From Rheinheimera sp. (lineage in GTDB: Bacteria > Pseudomonadota > Gammaproteobacteria > Enterobacterales > Alteromonadaceae): DNA of 26,402 nt. Positions within the stretch are counted from its first letter, which is position 1, and every line of letters starts with the position of its first letter. This document shows, in pieces, positions 23,564-26,402 of the stretch. Location: the NCBI GenBank assembly GCA_003482455.1, contig DMYW01000004.1, positions 1 to 26,402 of the forward strand. The letters run 5' to 3'. The notes beneath the pieces were generated by a model. The model did not search any database, was not told the origin of the DNA, and saw nothing but the letters and a program-made list of their open reading frames with translations. The position numbers and the translations under genes were made by a program.

Positions 23564-23931
23564 ATGTCACTTGAAGCCTCACTACAGCAACTTGTCCACA
23601 CGACTGTCGATACCACCGAGCGTTATTTAAACGGCTGCACTTTCTGGCTAATTTGTTGGATCAAATTTATCCGCCATTGGCCAATCAGCATGTGCCCAGC
23701 ATCCGTGTGGATGAGCAACAGTATGATTTAGATGACTTATTGGTGTTGTTGTTCGAGTTTGTGCAGCTAATCACGACCTTTAGCCAATTTGAGTATGCGG
23801 CGGCAAGTCTGAATCAGTTTTTGGCCGTACATGGTAAGCGGTTGGAACAATTGCATGTGCAAGGGCGTTTAGACCATCTGCGCGAGTTGGTGGAGTTTCG
23901 CTTACAGACGCAACAAGCGACCGACAGTTGA
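23564..23931 (+). pseudogene. Small helical protein gene with an apparent one-base frameshift
   Basis: An ATG at 23564 with GGAG eight bases upstream opens a frame that reads MSLEASLQQLVHTTVDTTER and onward to 'YLNGCT' (codon 26). After that it degenerates into Cys/Trp-rich sequence and stops near 23727. The -1 frame, entered at base 23641, continues as 'FLANLLDQIYPPLANQHV' and runs cleanly to 23931, ending 'QTQQATDS'. Adding one T to the TTT at 23641-23643 would join the two into a coherent 123-residue, mostly alpha-helical, acidic protein. Either the gene is recently broken or the base call is wrong; no classical slippery heptamer is present for programmed frameshifting. A TTG start at 23653 would give a 92-residue remnant but has no good ribosome site. 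I recognise no family. Confidence 0.55.
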
Positions 23932-23934
23932 CGC

Positions 23935-23962
23935 TGGCTGCAGCTTGAGCGTGCTGCAGCCA
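23935..23962. repeat. Stem-loop between convergent genes
   Basis: TGGCTGCAG (23935-23943) and CTGCAGCCA (23954-23962) form a perfect 9-bp stem around a 10-base loop, four bases after the stop at 23931. There is no T-run on either side. It may stabilise the 3' end of transcripts; an intrinsic terminator is not supported. Confidence 0.5.
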
Positions 23963-24019
23963 TAGGGTTCGTATTGTCGTTGGTGCTGAGTGCTTGTGAG
24001 CTTCCAGCTTGAAAGTTTA

Positions 24020-24991
<972 letters not shown>

Positions 24992-25017
24992 AACATCCTC
25001 ATTGGTTGCTTTAAATA

Positions 25018-25032
25018 TACTCCCCCCTAGTA
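25018..25032. promoter_or_regulatory. RcnR-type operator at the rcnA promoter
   Basis: TACT-CCCCCC-T-AGTA is the TACT-G6-N-AGTA operator of E. coli RcnR, read on the other strand. It overlaps the minus-strand -10 TATATT of rcnA (25014-25019), so bound repressor would block RNA polymerase. Confidence 0.88.
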
Positions 25033-25131
25033 TGTTTGGCTAGCCCATAAAGCACGCGTTTTGTCAGCGAGCTCATCGAACTTGTCAGCAACTCGCTAGA
25101 CAAGCCTTTAGTTGCAGGCCTTCTGTCGGTA

Positions 25132-25146
25132 TACTCAGGGGGAGTA
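25132..25146. promoter_or_regulatory. RcnR-type operator at the rcnR promoter
   Basis: TACT-CAGGGGG-AGTA has the same TACT/AGTA ends and 7-base G-tract centre, with five G instead of six. It overlaps a plus-strand -10 TATACT (25130-25135) about 40 bases before the rcnR ATG, which points to autorepression. Confidence 0.8.
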
Positions 25147-25175
25147 TCGTTTGGCAGTCACGGCAAGGAGTCGAG

Positions 25176-25451
25176 ATGTCGCATCGGTTTGAACAAAAAA
25201 AATTGCAAAGTCGCGTCAATCGTCTGCGCGGCCAAGTGGACGCGGTCGACCGTCTATTGCGCGAGCAACAAGACTGCCTGACGCTGTTGCAGCAAATCTC
25301 GGCAGTGCGCGGTGCGGTCGACAGCCTGATGGCCGAAGTGCTAGAGCACCATATTCGCGAGCATTTGGTGGCCGACCAAACCTTATCCAGCGAGCAGCAG
25401 CATGAAGTCGAGGTGCTGGTGAAAACCTTAAAAGGCTATTTGAAAAAATAA
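25176..25451 (+). CDS. rcnR: RcnR-type nickel/cobalt-responsive repressor (CsoR/RcnR family)
   Basis: A 91-residue all-helical repressor that leaves its operator when it binds Ni2+ or Co2+. The ligand set that distinguishes RcnR from copper (CsoR) and formaldehyde (FrmR) members is present: His3 in 'MSH', Cys34 in 'QQDCLTLLQQI', His59 and His63 in 'VLEHHIREHL', which align with E. coli RcnR H3, C35, H60 and H64. Conserved family residues such as 'R.RGQV' and 'AVRGAV.SLM.EV' are also there. AAGGAG lies five bases before the ATG. It is divergent from rcnA, and an RcnR-type operator lies in front of each gene. The alpha/beta hydrolase gene begins 16 bases after its stop, probably in the same transcript. 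Confidence 0.95.
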   Translation: MSHRFEQKKLQSRVNRLRGQVDAVDRLLREQQDCLTLLQQISAVRGAVDSLMAEVLEHHIREHLVADQTLSSEQQHEVEVLVKTLKGYLKK

Positions 25452-25467
25452 CCAACGTGGACGTGTG

Positions 25468-26268
25468 ATGGAACAATCTTGGATGGTGCAGTTGCCGCAA
25501 GGCGAGATTAGTGTGCAGCGCTGGAGCCCCATCGAGCCGCGCCTTGGCGCTGTGCCTTGGGTTTTATTCCACGACTCGCTTGGTTGTAATGCCAGCTGGC
25601 GCGACTTCCCGCAACAACTGGCCAACGCCACCGGCCAGCTGGTCATAGGCTATGACCGCTTGGGTTTTGGGTTATCGTCGCCGCGCCACGGCCCCTTGCC
25701 GCTCAGTTTTATCCAAGACGAAGCCGAGCTGGTGGAGCAGTTATTAGAACAGCTGGGCCTGACCCAGTTTATGGCCTTTGGTCATAGTGTCGGCGGCGCT
25801 ATGGCGGTCGAAGTGGCAGCGCATCTTCCTTATGACTGCGTCGCGCTCGTCACTGAAGCCGCGCAGTGCCGCGTCGAGGCACAAACCCTTGACGGCATTC
25901 GCCGCGCACAGGCTGATTTTGCGCCCAATACGCACCCTGAATCCGTCGCCATGCAGCGCTTGGTGAAATACCACGGCGAGCGTGCGCCTTGGGTGCTTAG
26001 CGCCTGGACCGAGACCTGGCTCAACCCCGCATTTGCCCACTGGACTTTAGACCATGCCCTGCGCCGCGTGTCGTGTCCAACCTTGATATTGCAAGGCGAT
26101 CGCGACGAATACGCCACCCCCGCCCAACCCAAACAGATGGCCGCTCAGCTGCAAGGCCCTGTGATGTTGAAGTTATTACCAGAGCTGCAGCACGTGCCGC
26201 ACCGCGAAGACCCCGCATTGGTGCTGGAGTGCATCCAGCAGTTTTTGCGGGATTTTGGAAACGACTAA
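25468..26268 (+). CDS. Alpha/beta hydrolase
   Basis: A 266-residue soluble hydrolase with a canonical alpha/beta fold: 'PWVLFHDSLGCNASW' (oxyanion strand, with HDS in place of the usual HG), 'IGYDRLGFGLSSP', nucleophile Ser107 in 'FGHSVGGAMA', the acid in 'LILQGDRDEYATP' and the base His in 'LPELQHVPHRED'. The triad is complete, so it is probably an active esterase, thioesterase or C-C hydrolase of unknown substrate. A GTG directly before the ATG (25465) is an alternative start; no good ribosome site separates them. It follows rcnR by 16 bases on the same strand. Co-expression with the metal repressor is likely from spacing, but a functional link to Ni/Co is not shown. Confidence 0.9.
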   Translation: MEQSWMVQLPQGEISVQRWSPIEPRLGAVPWVLFHDSLGCNASWRDFPQQLANATGQLVIGYDRLGFGLSSPRHGPLPLSFIQDEAELVEQLLEQLGLTQFMAFGHSVGGAMAVEVAAHLPYDCVALVTEAAQCRVEAQTLDGIRRAQADFAPNTHPESVAMQRLVKYHGERAPWVLSAWTETWLNPAFAHWTLDHALRRVSCPTLILQGDRDEYATPAQPKQMAAQLQGPVMLKLLPELQHVPHREDPALVLECIQQFLRDFGND

Positions 26269-26285
26269 GGCCTAGCGGTAGCGTG

Positions 26286-26402
26286 TATTTCGCCTTCGCA
26301 GCGAGAGTGTTGCCTGCGGCAGGCTTGGTTTCGTATGCTGGTTTGGTTTTTTTCTAAATCGTTTTTCGCCTTTGCGGCGCGCTTTTTTAAAAGCTTTCGG
26401 CG
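26286..26402. repeat. Right copy of the inverted end repeat
   Basis: Reverse complement of the left-end repeat: identical for the outer 19 bases (26384-26402), then similar with small gaps, including 'cgcctttgcggcg', an A/T-rich stretch, 'tatgctggtttgg' and the palindrome 'gcctgcggcaggc' (about 26312-26324). It starts just behind the hydrolase gene stop. The copy here has one unit, whereas the left end has two. Confidence 0.75.

Overview
The window looks like chromosomal DNA of a Gram-negative gammaproteobacterium, most likely of the Alteromonadales / Rheinheimera-Alishewanella-Shewanella type. That placement is an inference. It rests on an 816-residue TonB-dependent receptor with a 'T.AQKR' TonB box, a tRNA-Pro close to the E. 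coli gene, an RcnA/RcnR metal efflux pair, a TIGR03643-type (DUF2805) protein and heavy use of PAS/GGDEF/EAL/hybrid-kinase proteins. There is no phage, transposase, CRISPR or plasmid gene. Both ends of the window carry the same roughly 120-bp repeat in inverted orientation, so the window probably begins and ends inside a dispersed intergenic repeat family. It may be a whole contig broken at those repeats.

Layout. 1-160: repeat-rich end. 161-4463 (all minus): a secreted YfeK/DUF5329-like protein, a MATE exporter, a small membrane protein, an XRE regulator/membrane protein pair and a polytopic membrane protein. 4507-8339 (minus): a two-gene unit of an alkylglycerol-monooxygenase-like sterol desaturase family enzyme followed by a TonB-dependent receptor, closed by a clear terminator. 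8585-14084 (minus): a CheB-CheR-PAS protein whose end overlaps the start of a PAS-GGDEF-EAL protein. 14309-15028 (plus): a Crp/Fnr-family regulator, with a perfect FNR-type palindrome between it and the CheB-CheR gene. 15021-19586 (minus): a 1521-residue GAF/PAS hybrid histidine kinase with REC and Hpt domains. 19770-20702 (plus): a secreted PHB-depolymerase-like esterase. 20798-21139 (minus): a DUF2805 protein. 21305-23206 (plus): a stand-alone EAL protein, a spermidine-synthase-like protein and a ribbon-helix-helix protein with a terminator. 23397-23473: tRNA-Pro(TGG). 23564-23931: a small gene that appears frameshifted. 24020-25451: rcnA and rcnR, divergent, with two RcnR-type operators. 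25468-26268: an alpha/beta hydrolase just behind rcnR. 26286-26402: the other repeat end.

How the parts work together. Two themes dominate. First, signal transduction: about 10 kb (8585-19586) encodes a second-messenger enzyme, a chemotaxis-like methylation hybrid, a one-component regulator and a phosphorelay kinase, with a second c-di-GMP phosphodiesterase candidate nearby. Second, envelope traffic: a lipid-modifying di-iron enzyme paired with an outer-membrane receptor, MATE and Ni/Co exporters, and a secreted esterase. The best regulatory signals are the RcnR operators on both sides of the rcnA/rcnR intergenic region, the FNR-type box next to a regulator whose recognition helix has the FNR contact residues but lacks the FNR cysteine cluster, and small operator-like repeats in front of the genes in the first 3.4 kb.
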